Part shown: piece after piece, positions 34,761 to 47,123 of the stretch
How positions within the stretch are numbered: the stretch's first letter is position 1
How the letters are laid out: each line of letters starts with the position of its first letter
Origin: Eleusine coracana subsp. coracana
Taxonomy: Eukaryota > Streptophyta > Magnoliopsida > Poales > Poaceae
Assembly (NCBI GenBank): GCA_032690845.1
Contig: CM064433.1
Coordinates: forward strand, 40,298,658-40,362,657
Direction of reading: 5' to 3'
DNA: 64,000 nucleotides
Notes under the pieces: model-generated
Seen by the model: the letters and a program-made list of their open reading frames with translations, nothing else
The model's database searches: none
Told to the model about the DNA's origin: nothing
Made by a program: the position numbers and the translations under genes

Positions 34761-37700
34761 ATGGCGGACCATGATCAAAGTGACGATGTGTGGGAGCATG
34801 ATGTCAACACATATCCCGAGTGGTCATGCAAATATTACAAGATTTCAAGAAAGGGGGGTGGTGCCAATAGGTTGAAGAATCATTTGGCAGGCCGAGGTGG
34901 CAATGTCGTATCTTGTGGAAGGGTTCCACCAGATGTTCGGGACTACTATCGTCGTGAGTTGGATAGAATTGTGGAGAGGAAGAAGGAGAAACAATGGGAT
35001 AATTTGAGAAGGGAGGAAGTTGTCAGAGAAAAAAATGTGGTCCATGAGATTAATGATGACGAGGTGTTGCAGCGTGTGTTGGATATGTCTCGAGAGGAGG
35101 AGGCATATGCGAGACGTGTCCGTGATCAAGGTGGGAAATATGAGCATGGAGGTGGTTCATCTCAATCTCAGGGCGGCGGCGACGGATTGCTAGGTTTGCT
35201 CAGACGGTCCACGTCCGTGAGGGGAACCAAGGAGAAGGTTCAAACTAGGATTGATACTGGGCCATGGACAACAAAGTGTAAGGCTGGAAAAAATGCAATT
35301 GGCAGGGTTTGGTCAAAATGGTTCCACATTGAAGGCATCCCCGGCAGTAAGGCTGATAATCCTTATTTTTCAAGTCGCAGTGAAGGAGACTCAAAGATGG
35401 GGTGAGAACTGAGAATCCTTAATTTTTGTTGAACATGTCTGAAGCAGTGAACTAATTGCATTTCTTTGATGTTTCAGGTGAGGGCATTGCGATCCCAGCT
35501 GGACGTGAGATTGATGGAGTATATTTAGATGAAAATGAGGCTGAAATAAAGAAGCAGTTTGAGAGGTTTCAGCAAGATTGGCCAACTCACGGTATTACAA
35601 TTATGTGTGATTCATGGATCGGACCAACAGGGATGAGTGTCATCAACTTCATGGTGTATTGCAATGGGATAATGTATTTCCACAAATCAGTTGATGCCAC
35701 TGGACATAGCCAGGACGCGAAGTTTGTTTTTGGGGTAAGTCAATGTCATTTGATGAACTTGTGAATATGTCTGCTGTCATGTTAGTAAAGAATTTGTGTG
35801 TTGACAGGAAATTGAAAAGGTAGTCAAAGAGCTGGGTCCAGAATATATTATTCAGATCATCACTAATAATGGCTCAAACTACAAGAAGGCATGCAAAATG
35901 GTGAACCAGAGGTACAACATTGTCTGGCAGCCGTGTGTTGCTCACACTATTAATTTGATGCTTAAGTCTATTGGTGAGTTTCCGGAGCACAAAGCTATGA
36001 TTGAGGCTGCTAGGAGAATTTGTCGATGGTTTTACAACCACAACAAGTTACATGTCATGATGAGGACCGCTATTGGAGGTGAGTTGGTAAGATGGAATGC
36101 TACTCGATTTGGCACAAATTATATGTTTTTGGAAAGCATGCTCCGACGTAAAGATAAATTTATGACATGGGTGGCTTCAACCACATTTTTGGAAAGTCGA
36201 TTTGGTAACATGACTGAGGGAAGATATGCTCATTCATGCCTTTCTAGCTTGTCATGGTGAGACAATATGAGCTTGGTGGTCAAGTCTGTGGAACCTTTGT
36301 ATGCATTCCTTCGATTTGCAGATCAGGACAAGAAGCCAAACTTGAGTGAAGTTCTGCTAAGATTTCATATAGTGAGGAACGAGTATGAAAGTTTATTTCA
36401 GGGCAATCCCCATGAACTTGAACGATTTATGGCAGTGATGAATCCAAGGATGGGTGATATTGCAAGCAGGACTTATGTAAATGCAGCTGCTGCATTGCAT
36501 CCCAAATGTCACTATGTATATGGCACATCAAATAACGTTCTAAATGACCTTCGAGAGGCATTCCAGTTTATGACAGACACTGACACATGTGTTTTGGCGC
36601 TACATGAAGCTGAGACTTATAGAAGAAAAGAGGACACTTTTGCTTCAGACTTGGCTCGTAAGATGGCATGTGATAATAATACTTCACCTTGTAAGTCATT
36701 GTCCATTTAATACTTCACCTTTAATGCGAAACATTCACACTTATGTGATATTCTTTTATTTTGTTGGAGCACAATGGTGGGCTATGTTTGGGAGTGGCAC
36801 ACCAACTCTCCAAAAGATTGCACTACGTCTTGTGTCTCAGTGTTGTTCCTCTAGCGGCTGTGAGCGCAATTGGAGTACATTTGCTTTGATCCACACAAAG
36901 GTGCGCAATAAGTTGTCATATAAGAAACTTCACAAATTGGTGTATATGAACTACAACCTACGTATTCGTCTGAGGCAAGCTGAATTATACAAGCCACCAG
37001 AAGATGATCCATTTGACCGATTAATGGAACTTTCTTTATACGATCAAGCAAATCCTATACGAGATTGGATGGAGCATGGTCGGTCCAATGCTACTCCATT
37101 ACTTGATGAGGAGAGCACCGAGAGTGACACCCCTATTCCGTCAACAATGGTGATTGAAGATGACACTCCTGCAGAGTTACACAGAATTACTGGGACTACT
37201 TCTCTTGCTGATTGGGCGGACAAACATGTGAGTGACACACATATAGGAAATCGCAAAATGTTAAGCATGAGGCGAAAGGGAAAAGGCAAGAAACAGAAGA
37301 AAACAACAAAAGAAAAACCAGTGCGTAGTGATGATTCTACTGAGAGTGACAATGGTAGTCCGGCCTATTAAGAGTCAGATGATAGCAGCTCTGTCCCTTC
37401 TCCAGGTGACTCGGACGACCCTGGTGCTACCTCAGTTCCACCTTCAACAATTGTCCACTTCACAGGTAATACAAACAATGATTACCCTATCATATCAATT
37501 GATGGACTTTTTACTCACTCATCACTTTGTTTTGCACGCGAGGAAGATTTCACTCATGCTACCCAGGATCAGGACCATAGTGCTCCACATTCTCAGAGGA
37601 CGACCATGCGTGAGGGGGTATCTACAAGGGGTAGGCAACATCATCTAGGAATCCACTCTTCTCCTTATGCAAGTGAGTCCTCAATCAGCGCAGGTAGCTC

Positions 37701-37821
37701 TTCTTCCTATGCCCATGGTTACGACCAATACATTGCTCCGCCGCCGTACACCCAACCTCCTCCACAATGGGTTTATGAGTGGCAGGACCCTGATTTCTAT
37801 AACTTGTTGCTTAATGAATGA
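34761..37821 (+). pseudogene. hAT transposase with BED zinc finger (broken)
   Basis: Exons: 34761-35401, 35478-35734, 35808-36690 and 36770-37821, all with GT-AG introns and matching phases. Order seen: BED-type finger (CKYYK, then NRLKNHLAG), a coiled charged region, the DUF659-like core (ITIMCDSWIGPTG, then NGSNYKKAC and WQPCVAHTINLML), and a C-terminal hAT dimerisation block (LVSQCCSSSGCERNWSTF). ATG 34761 is preferred over 34734 because the BED finger follows it at the usual distance. Breaks: an extra T near 35370 shifts the frame before the end of exon 1, TGA 36258-36260 replaces a Trp, and TAA 37369-37371 cuts the Ser-rich tail. The protein would cut and join the element ends in the nucleus. 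This copy is inactive, but little decayed. Confidence 0.93.
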
Positions 37822-38353
37822 CAAACAACTACGACGTGGACTGGACAAACTTGGAATGAGTACAAGGCGGCATTGTTGGCTGCACGTGGCATTGCGCTCA
37901 TGTCAACCGAAGAGTATCATTCTGCATGATACTCGCGTCCATGGACATGAGTGCAATTCAAGTTTTTTTATGCATCATGTATCTTAAACAAGGTGGTGTC
38001 AAACAATTATATTTCGGTGTTTTGTATTGCATTATATGGTCGTGCTATGTTGTATAAACGTGATATATTGTGTATTCGTGTCTACTAGTGTACTTAATAT
38101 TTAAAACATATCATTTGTATTTTTTTTCCTATTTTTTGAGCCATTTTTTATTTTTTTCTTCATTCTCCTGGTTTTTCCCTCCCTGGACCGATTAACCGGA
38201 CTAACCGGCCGGTTAGTCGGTGCCTCCCCACGCGCCGCGCAAATCAACTTTTGGCCGATTAACCGGCCAGTTTTTCCGGTTAGCCGGCTAACCGCTGGGC
38301 CGGGCTCGGCCGGTTCCACCGGCCCAGTTGGTTTTTGAATCCTTGGGTGGGAC

Positions 38354-39268
38354 GTGGGAGTGGGAGCTAAGTTGTTCATGCTCCAGTTCTTCAAATAGTT
38401 GGGTTTTTCCTTTTTGATTCGAAATTAAAATTTCAAACATGGATAGATTCCTCAATAATTGTCCAAATTCGTTGATTTTTGTTTCTAAAATTTTATAAAA
38501 ACATTATCTATCACATACGATCATTTGTATTAACTGTTCAAGCTTCATTTATGTAATTATCTATCCATCCATTGGTGGTCATATTTTAATATTTACTTTA
38601 CTATTTTTAATTTTCAAACCATAACGAATTTTGCAATGAATTTTTTTGTATACACATAACTTATGTAGATATGCACATAGATTTTGTGGTTAATTTTTTT
38701 AAAACATCTACACATGTATGGGTTCATTTCACCTTAAATTTCGGTTCAACTTCTATTTCACCTAAGGCATATTGTACCATTTGAACATACTTTTTTGTCG
38801 AAATTTGTATAAAAATAAACTAAAAATATATATTAGTTAGAAATGTCATAAAACAGTGCCATGCCAGATATGAGGTCAAAAATCGTTTTATTTTAGAAAA
38901 TAAAAATAGACTAAACAATTCAAAAAAAGAGGTTTTCTTTGTTTTTTTTGTACCGGTCAACTTAAGATTACATTACAATTGAGAATCGGACCATACAACT
39001 ACCATGATCATCTAGAGCTACTGTAATTTTCATGGTATTTTTTGAATCTTAATTGAGGTAGTTATAGTTCAATTTGGACAACCAAAATGCGCTTTTATGT
39101 ACTGAAAACGTATTCTTCTGGAAGCGGAACATGTGTTTATGTGTTGAAAACGTATTTTGGGCCAGCCCAATTTCCACCGCGCCAACCCCCAAAATTTTCA
39201 CCAGCCACCGTGCCATCCAGTCTACCAAATTGACCTTCATACCCATAGGCCTTGAAACAAATAACACG
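38354..39268. other. CACTA interior, AT-rich, no gene recognised
   Basis: Sequence between the hAT element and the long LTR. No coding signal or repeat family is recognised. Confidence 0.5.
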
Positions 39269-42200
39269 TGTGACATCCCTAACTTAATAAATAAAAATAA
39301 TGCATTATGTGCATCATGTCATGTCATTTATTAAACTTTATTTGTCATTTATGAAAATTTATTGGTTTAGTATCAATTAAAATACAAAAGAATACAAATT
39401 GAGTAAAAAAAAAGTGCTTTTTCTCATGATTTTATCTCAGTCTGAAATGGTAAAAAGGGGGGTAATTTGAATTCTAAAACAGTGAAATGTTTAAATTTTG
39501 CTTTTGGAAAACTATTGGAAACTAGAAGATGTGCCTATAATAAATAGTGTCCCGTATAATATGTTTCGTCAGTTCAAAATTTGGCAGTACCAGTGGAAGT
39601 GAGTTTTGAGGTAAAAACATGAGAATACGTAAGAGTGGAAACGTTTGATCATGCAGGTCCCACCCGGGCCCACTCCTCTCTCTCACGTAGCAATTCCTTT
39701 CACGGCAGTGCAGCTTCTCAGCGCCGGCGCCGCCATGCACAGCGCCACGCACCTGCTTTGCCTGCCTGCGTGTCTGCGTAGCAAGCCAGCGCAGCGCCCG
39801 CCCGCGCGCCTGGATAAAAATCCCAGCTCTCTTCCGCGCCTCATCTCTCTCTCTCATTTTCTCTCTTGCTCTCAGTCTCCTCTCTGTTCATCACCGCCGG
39901 CACCGAGTCAAGCAGAGCTCGACTCCCTGCCCAGCCAGAGCCTCCCTGGCCGAACCAAAACTCCCCAAACTGCCGCGCAGACCACCCAACAGCTCTCCAT
40001 GGCCGTCGATTGAGGTCTTCCACTGTAGCTCACAAATTGAAGCCGTTTTCCCTCTCGGTGAGCACCGGCAGCTCTTTTGTTTATCATCAAATTCTTGAGA
40101 TGCATCGAATCATACTTAAATTCCTCGCAAACGAGGCTTGCTCACTTGTTTGCGCATCATTTGGTTAGGTCCCTGATTTGTTTCCATTTGAAAGTGAGCC
40201 GTGCTTTCCGTTCTTCTCTCCGTCGACGCCCAGTCGAAGCTTGCCTCTTGCCGCCGCCTGTCGTCGCCCCTCTCCCGGTGAGCACCCGCCACCGCTGACC
40301 CCACCTTCGGATTCCCCTGGTCGCGCCGCCCCCGCCCATGCCCTTGGCTGGCCGAGCCGCGCTCGGGAGCGAGCGCTGGCCACAGCGGCAGCGCCGCCGT
40401 GCGTTCGCGCGCACGAGGCCCAGCTTGAGCTCCCTGGAGCTGAGGCTGGGATCGTCTGCAGCTTGGCCACGGTGTGGCCTGGTGTGGCCGCCATCTGATT
40501 GGTCCAATTATTCTCAGAATTTTGTATAAAAAAATAATTCTGGACCTTAGATAAATCATAGCTAATGAATTAGAGCTCCAACAATCGTGGGACCAATTTT
40601 GTTGGATTCCCAATGATTTTCTCTACCGCATTGTAAAATAAAAATAAATATTTATTTTCCATAATTTTTGAACATTTAATTAAATATTAGAAATATCCAT
40701 TTAAATTAATAATTAATTTATTAATTTCCAAATTAATGTTTTACTGTAAATATGTTTATATTAATTTATCATGGGGTAATTAAGGGTAATTAACTCAATT
40801 AAGCATATTAATCCCTATTTATTAATAGGCTTAATCACTAATTATTAGAAGGAAATACTTCAGATAAGAGTAATTAAATTCTTGTCTGTCATTTTATCGA
40901 ATCATCATTTCTTGCATGTGCAATCCGCGTTCGCATTACTAACATCGACGTATGACGCACTGACGCTCGTATAGGATCCGGAAACGTCGAGCAACCCGTT
41001 GAGATTGAACCAAGGTGGTGATCGTCGAGCCTGAATCCGCGCCTGCACCGCCATATCCGGACAAAACCCAAGGCAAGCCCCGGTGCATCCCACCTATGTT
41101 TTTAAATTCTTTCTTTTATCACAGTCAGTCGAGTCATGATTATGCACTAGGTTTTAGGAATTGATTGACACCCACCTGTATCACTACCAATCCCTATGAT
41201 GTCTTTATACTATACAGGTACAGGTAGCTCGATAGTCGCTATGCTTACGTCATAGGAATGTCGGTAGCACTGCATAGGATGATCTTAAAGCATGGAGACT
41301 TTAAGTTGATTGAATTTATTGAAAATTCCAATGGAAGTTGATGATGATGATGAGACCGGACGGGCACGTAGAGGAAATGGCAAAGACTGGGTCTTGCAAG
41401 GTGGTAGCCCCGTCCGTGTCGAATTAGGACCCCGTTGTGGCCTAGGGAGCAAGTATTGAACAATACCGATCTACATACTGGTATATGGGACCCAGTAAGC
41501 TGATGTACCCTAACCACCCCAGTGGTAGGACGTAGCCAACTTTCTTTTGCCGGCTGTTAGTGAGATTGAGGTCTCACGGGAGGGAAATGGTGGTCGCTCA
41601 CGGATAACGTCTGGGACGGGTATCACGTGGGGTCTCCATATTCCCGGGAAAGTTGGAAACGGATCGACCTTTGGTTGGGGTTAGCGGGAAAAGTTGTCAT
41701 ATACGATCAATGCGGTGTGTATATGTCGTGTAGTCAGGTTTTACCCAGCTAGTAGAAATTGATTTAAATCGCTGTCGCTCGCAGCAATGAGTATCGCTTG
41801 ATCACTCGTCACAACGTAGATAATTGAGAGTAATGAGAAGAGAAGAGTTGGTTCAGCTAAATATCTCTTGCTTGCAAAACTTGATTGCAGTAGTTGCAGG
41901 GTGCAAACTTTATTATTAATGATGAACTTAATCTTGAGCTAAAATTTGAAAATAGATATCCACTAATAGTGCTGTTTTCGCAAGTCTGAGTCAACCCACC
42001 AGCCAAAGGCCTATGCATTCTAGGTGTCGGCCTTAGCGAGCCATGTTGACGGGTCAGTCTTGCGGAGTATATTAGATACTCAGGGCTTTGTTCGTATTAT
42101 TTTCTAGGTGGTGAGCCATATCCATATGGCTGGTCTGACAACCTACCAGGAGAAGGACAACTTCCGGAGGGAGGTTCTATTCAGTGGGAACGTATTCCAT

Positions 42201-42477
42201 CCCCTGAAGAGTAGGAGACCAGTCGTGTTTCAGAGAGCATAGTAGTCGAGTAGTTTGGAATAAAGTTCCCTGATGATGAACAATTTCCATTTAAGTTTTA
42301 AAACTCTTTTATTGTATACGTTTTTTCGTTGCAACTCTTTCGTTTTTTCCAAAAACCTGATTGTATTATACCATGATGTAATTACTCTGGACTTGTAAGA
42401 ATGTATGTGCTGTTGTAACTCGCTTCGTCAAGTGTTCTCCTGTACTCGATCCTGGTTATTCCGAGAGGGGATGTCAC
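39269..42477. mobile_element. Long LTR-like element (about 3.2 kb) inside the CACTA
   Basis: Begins TGTGACATCCC and ends GGGGATGTCAC, inverted termini. It shares several blocks with 26037-29227 and has nearly the same length, so both are one family of long LTRs (Del/Tekay-like by inference). The interior is GC-rich near 39680-40500, with open frames on both strands that are not recognised. No target duplication is visible. Confidence 0.68.
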
Positions 42478-42551
42478 TGTCTGGAGGGCGTTCTTGTAAT
42501 TTCCCATCCAAATCCCCTCAGGCAGCCCATCCCAATCCTCCCACCCCCTAA

Positions 42552-43265
42552 GGCTGACTCAAACGGGTGCCCCATATAAGCACCCAAACCTAAAATAGGT
42601 CTTAAAGGATATAAAACATGTCTCCAACGGAGCACCCAAACGGAAGACCCATTTTGGGAGACACCCGCTCCGCGACCCACAAATGGAGCATGCCACCCCG
42701 CGACCAATCCGGCCAGACGCGCTCTGCCCGCCGCCCCAGCCCCTCTGCACGGCGCTCCGCCACCCCCGCAGCCACGCCCGAGCTCCTCTTCCTCCGTCAC
42801 GGTCAAGGCAGCAGGAGAGTCCTCATCCTCCTCTTCCCCCTTGTCCTTCACTGCGGCGGCGACCTCGCCCTTGTTGACGGCCGCGGCGCTCTCGTCTGTT
42901 TGCCCGAGCTCCTCCTCCTCCATCGCCTCGCTCGAGCTCTCCTGCCCGCTCAAGCTCCTCTTCCGCCGCCGCCACCGCCGCCACGCTCGAGCTCCTCCTC
43001 CCCCTCCGCCCGCTCGAGCTCCTCCTCCCCCTCCGCCGCGCTCGAGCTTCTCCTCTGCCTCCGCCCGCCCGAGCTCCTCCTCCACTCCGCCGGCTGTAGC
43101 TCCAGCCGACCAGCCGCCCGCATCTGGCCCTCTACGGCCACCCGAGCTCCAGATTTTCGGTCTCCCGTTGGAGATCACTATTTTTGGATCCTCCCCCTTT
43201 GATACTGTGACCATCCATTCATCCATTTGTGTCTCCATTTTGAGTCTTCACCGTTGGAGATAGCC
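42552..43265. mobile_element. PIF/Harbinger-like element with GC-rich interior
   Basis: 714 bases between TAA duplications (42549-42551 and 43266-43268). The ends GGCTGACTCAAACGG and CCGTTGGAGATAGCC are inverted repeats matching at 12 of 15 positions. The interior is GC-rich with short repeats of CTCGAGCTCCTCCTC, which in the minus frame encode Glu/Gly/Arg-rich low complexity. No transposase. It may carry captured host sequence. Confidence 0.72.
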
Positions 43266-43268
43266 TAA

Positions 43269-45180
43269 CACTGCACATCCAAATCCCTAGTCCAGCCACC
43301 CCATGAGCTCCGGTGTCGGCGCCGGTGCCAGACCCGCTCCCCGACGGCCGGCGCAAGGAAGAACCCGGGCGACCCTGGCGACACCCACCGCCACCCCACG
43401 AGCTCCCTCCCGGCGTGGGCGACCTGGCTCCTAGGGCCGGCTAGCGGGCGGCGCATAGCTCTGGCACATGGGGAGCTCCGGCGGTGGCCTGACTCCTAGG
43501 GCCGGCTAGAGGATGGCGCGGTGCTTCGGCATTGAGGAAGCTCCAGCGGTGGCCTGACGCGAAGGTAAATCCAGCGGCGGCGGATCTCCTCCGCAGCATG
43601 GCGGCGTTGGGCGAGTGGAAAAGCGGCTGCACGGCGTGGCGGCGGCAGGCATGCGCGGGCAACAGTGGGGCAGCGCAGCGCGTTGGGCGCGGTGCCGATG
43701 CCGTCCGCCACTGGGAGAAGCTATGCCACGCCCAGATCCACACCGAAGTGCCTGGGGATTTGGCAACCCACGGCGGAAGGGCGAGCTCACCAAAAAACTC
43801 GCCACCTTGCTTGAGCTGGGTGCCGGCGGCTCATGATTTCTCCCGCAGAAGGAAGCCTCCCCGATGCCCCGACAGCACCGCGGTGGAGCCCGGCAGCCCG
43901 CACCACTGAGCCTCGCACTCCTCTCAACTCGCCATGCGTGTCCAAGGGCCTGCCATGAGGTAATAATGTACTGCCCTAAACTACAAGTTATAATGTACTG
44001 CTAGCAGTTACTAAGAATATTTTTGTTATACATGGAAAATTGAATAAAAAATATGTGTTTACATTGAAAGCCTTTACTTAATGTTTCTCCGTTTTCAGAC
44101 CTGCATTCTAGGATAAACTTGTGTAAACTCTAGAAGGCGACAAAACAAATCTGGTTGTTAAATGTCTTTTAATGAGGTAAAGCAAAACTAGTGTTTCAAA
44201 TTTTTGGAGCCTACCCTCTGCTGATGTTCATGTGAGTTGATATTACTGTAACATCATAATCATTGCAACTTTGGTTTATCATCGTAAACCTGTCATCTAA
44301 CTGTTTGCTACGACAGAATCAGGTGTCAAGCTGCCTTTTGAAGATTCATCAGTTGTTGTTGTTCTTGCAGTCATAAAAAAATATGCAAAGGTTGAGGGAC
44401 CAGTTGGTTTCTGAAATCAGCCTTGTGCTAAAATAAGCTGGGGGAAGAGTGTGTTCAGAACACCCCTCCCGTTGAGTTAGAAGGTAAGCTTGTTCGAAAT
44501 ATTCTTATTTGCATCTTATTTTTTCTCCTATATGTGATTATGTGAAGCCTTTATTTTCTTATTTTACCTTATCACATATAAGTATTTCCATTTTCTGCTC
44601 TTAACCCTACAGCTGATCCATGCTAATGCTAATTATTTTTCTCCCTTTTCATAGCAGAAGGCAATAGATGATATGCCAACTTTTTCTCCTGTGTGTTTCT
44701 TCAGTTGGATGTAGAATCAAGTGTCTGCAACTAATTTGAAGACTGAAACAGCTGCACTTTGCAATACATGTCTGAAAAATATAAGTGGTGTGGGAGGCAG
44801 GTAAACAATAGTCTACTTATCTGTGACTCTGAGGGTTGATATTGGATGAATAGTGTTTGATTATCACTTATATGAGCAACATGCCATCCAAGTGTAATTG
44901 ATTCAATCAGTCGAGCTGAAACAGTCTTCTGATGACTAAATAGGTTCTCATGTATTCCTGCCTGATTTCCAGAAACATATGATGGTAGTATGTTGATTTT
45001 TTTTTTTTTTTTTGCAATTTAGCTGTGCTTATAGTGGGAAGCAGAAGCACATGAGTACTGATCCACTATATGTGCATGGATGTGATCAGGAGGAAGCAAG
45101 CAGAAGCACGGGAGGAAGCAAGCAGAAGCAATTTGTAATGTTAGGTTTTTTTATACAAGTATAACTTTAATATTATATTT
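43269..45180. other. CACTA interior: possible captured gene fragments
   Basis: 43270-43920 is GC-rich and open on both strands. It is followed by a GTAATAATG donor-like site near 43960 and AT-rich, intron-like sequence with TTCTTGCAG acceptor-like wording near 44362-44370. This looks like captured multi-exon host sequence, but no protein family was recognised. A T-run lies at 44998-45013. Confidence 0.4.
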
Positions 45181-45793
45181 GCTGGTTGTGATCCTCATTA
45201 ATATGAGATATTGGATTTTGTATTAGTCTGAGTATTGACATTAGTGGGCTTGAAATTTGTGGCCCATTATTGATATTGGGTTGGGTTGAAATTATAATGG
45301 GTAGTGGACTTGAAATTTGTGACCCATAAATGATATTGGGTTGAGCTAAAATTAGTGGCTGGAAAATTGTGGCCCATGATGCTGATGTAAGCATCCATGT
45401 CAGCGTCCAGCTAAGCATCCACGTCAGCAACCATCTAAGCATCCACGTCCTCAAATGATGCCATGTCAGTGTCCACGTCAGTCGTCCATGTCAGCTGCCA
45501 TGTGTCTTGTGATGATGTGGTGGTTCAATCTGTGACGATTCTAACCGTCATTAATATTGGGCTTTGGGCTGGATGGGTCTGGGCCTAAACCAACTCGTGA
45601 TGGTTCAAAACCGTCATAGATTAACTTAAACTGTGATTGGTTGACGAAAACCGTCACGCGATTTAATCCGTCACGCTCAATCCATGATGGATTTTGAAAC
45701 CATCATATATGGCATTTTATGACAATTTTTAGGCTTTTGTGACGGAAAGTGTCCGTCATAGAATAAATAGTTTCTTCTAGTGTCCTGAAGAAG

Positions 45794-46972
45794 TAGGGAT
45801 GAAAACGGACGGGAACGGGCGGGAAAACACCCTAACCGTTACCGTTTCCGTATTTATTCGGTATTTATTCCACCGAACGGAAACGAAAACGGGACAGCCG
45901 GGAACGAAAACGGTCACGGGAATGCCGGGAAAACGAAAACGAACAGAAACGAACGGACACGCCGGTAACGGTCCGGTACCGGGAGTTTAAGACGGGAATA
46001 TCGACACATTTTTCTAGCCAACATACCGACAACAACAAAATAGCCAACATAATAACCAAGTCATCCCAACATACCGACAACAACAAAATAGTTCGCACAT
46101 ACATAAATAAGTAATTCACACATACATTGATACATAGTAAAGTACCAGCCTACCAGGCGCACAGGCAACACAAGTTACATAACAACAAATTTACTTAACA
46201 GTTTTGACAACAAGGAAACATAGCAACAAGTCTTAGGCCTACAGCCAACAGCAAGTTATCAGTTCTGAAGTCTTCTGTCCAGTCGGCGACATCGTGGCGA
46301 GAGACCAGGCGGCCACGGCACTTGTCAAGGCGGCGACAGACCAGGGCGCGTGGCGGACGGCAGCTGACCAGCAGTGCGCGGCGCGGCGGCAACAGACCAG
46401 GCGGCGCGCGGCGGACTGCAGCAGAGGCGCGACGGACGGCAGCAGGCGGACGGCGCGCGTCCCGGCGGCTGCGGCGCGCGTCTAGGCGGGGCCACGGGGC
46501 GCTTCCAGGCGGGGCGGCTGGGGGCGGGGCTCGTCCAGGCGGCGACGACGTCCAGACGGGAGTGGCGGGCTGCCGACGCGCGTCCCAGCGGCGGCGTGCC
46601 CCCAGGCGGCGGCGGCGGCGCGCGTTTGGGAGAGCCAGAGAGGGAGGGACTGAGGGTGAGGGGCGACCGGGCGCGTATGGGCTAGGGTTTCAGCTAATTT
46701 GCTTTACTTGGGCCGGGGAGATAGACGGGCTACTTGCATGAGCCTTACCGGATGGGTGGAATACGGGAGAAAAACGGGATTTTACCGGCCCAAAACAGGA
46801 TCCTGCAAAAACGGGCGGGAAACACCCCTAACCGTTTCTGCTACCGTTTTCGTTTTTCGTTTGTCCGTTCCCGTCCGTTACCATTTTTGTCCGGAAATCC
46901 GAAAACGATCAGGAGAAATCCGGGAACGGGAGCCGAACGGTACGGGATTTTCCCGTACCATTTTCATCCCTA
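45794..46972. mobile_element. Ds-like hAT element (Ac/Ds type ends)
   Basis: 1179 bases with a perfect 8-bp duplication TGAAGAAG (45786-45793 and 46973-46980). Ends are TAGGGATGAAAAC and TTTTCATCCCTA, matching the TAGGGATGAAA ends of Ac/Ds. The ends are rich in AAACGG, the hexamer bound by Ac transposase (established knowledge). There is no transposase coding region. The middle (46290-46690) is GC-rich with GGCGGC-type repeats. Its left target duplication touches the CACTA target duplication with no base between. Confidence 0.93.
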
Positions 46973-46980
46973 TGAAGAAG

Positions 46981-47114
46981 AGCATGCTGAAGGTGCAAGA
47001 GGTGCAACAGGCATAGGCAGTGCAGACGGGGCCAATGGAGTCTTTGAAGGTAGGGCAAAAAAGCGGTGGCTGCACCGGGTGAAGGGATCTTCATATGGAC
47101 TTCCTCCAAGGACA
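46981..47114 (-). pseudogene. Copia-1 gag fragment (middle)
   Basis: On the minus strand it reads on from the gag part at 47910-48046 and into the part at 33158-33562 once the inserted elements and one copy of each target duplication are disregarded. The frame is Pro/Ala/Leu-rich, typical of the gag tail in this copia type. Confidence 0.7.
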
Positions 47115-47123
47115 GCATTGAGG

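Larger units (their letters stand above)
33923..38345 (+). mobile_element. hAT transposon, 4.4 kb, with decayed transposase gene
   Basis: A perfect 8-bp duplication GGTGGGAC flanks it (33915-33922 and 38346-38353). Termini CAAGGTTCAC and TTGAATCCTTG are imperfect inverted repeats (CAAGGWTTCA). Both subterminal regions are packed with CCGGTTAACC/GGCCGATTAG-type motifs (33940-34010, 34290-34605, 38185-38310). A four-exon transposase gene lies between. The element is inserted in the CACTA element, 357 bases from its left end. Confidence 0.95.
33566..45782. mobile_element. CACTA transposon, 12.2 kb, non-autonomous
   Basis: Ends CACTAGAAGAAACTA and its reverse complement TAGTTTCTTCTAGTG match over about 28 bases with one change. 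A 3-bp duplication TCC flanks it (33563-33565 and 45783-45785). Subterminal repeats built on ATGACGGTT and CCGTCAT occur at both ends (33588-33690 and 45600-45765), as expected for transposase binding. No CACTA transposase was recognised. The interior is filled with a hAT element (33923-38345), a long LTR (39269-42477), a PIF-like element (42552-43265) and GC-rich sequence that may be captured host DNA. It sits inside the copia-1 gag. Confidence 0.92.

Noticed and set aside
33566..45782. CACTA transposase in the element interior
   Set aside because: The only transposase recognised inside belongs to the nested hAT element with its own 8-bp duplication.
46294..46741. Arg/Ala/Gly-rich frames inside the Ds-like element
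   Set aside because: Product of GGCGGC-type repeats; no transposase motif or other domain.
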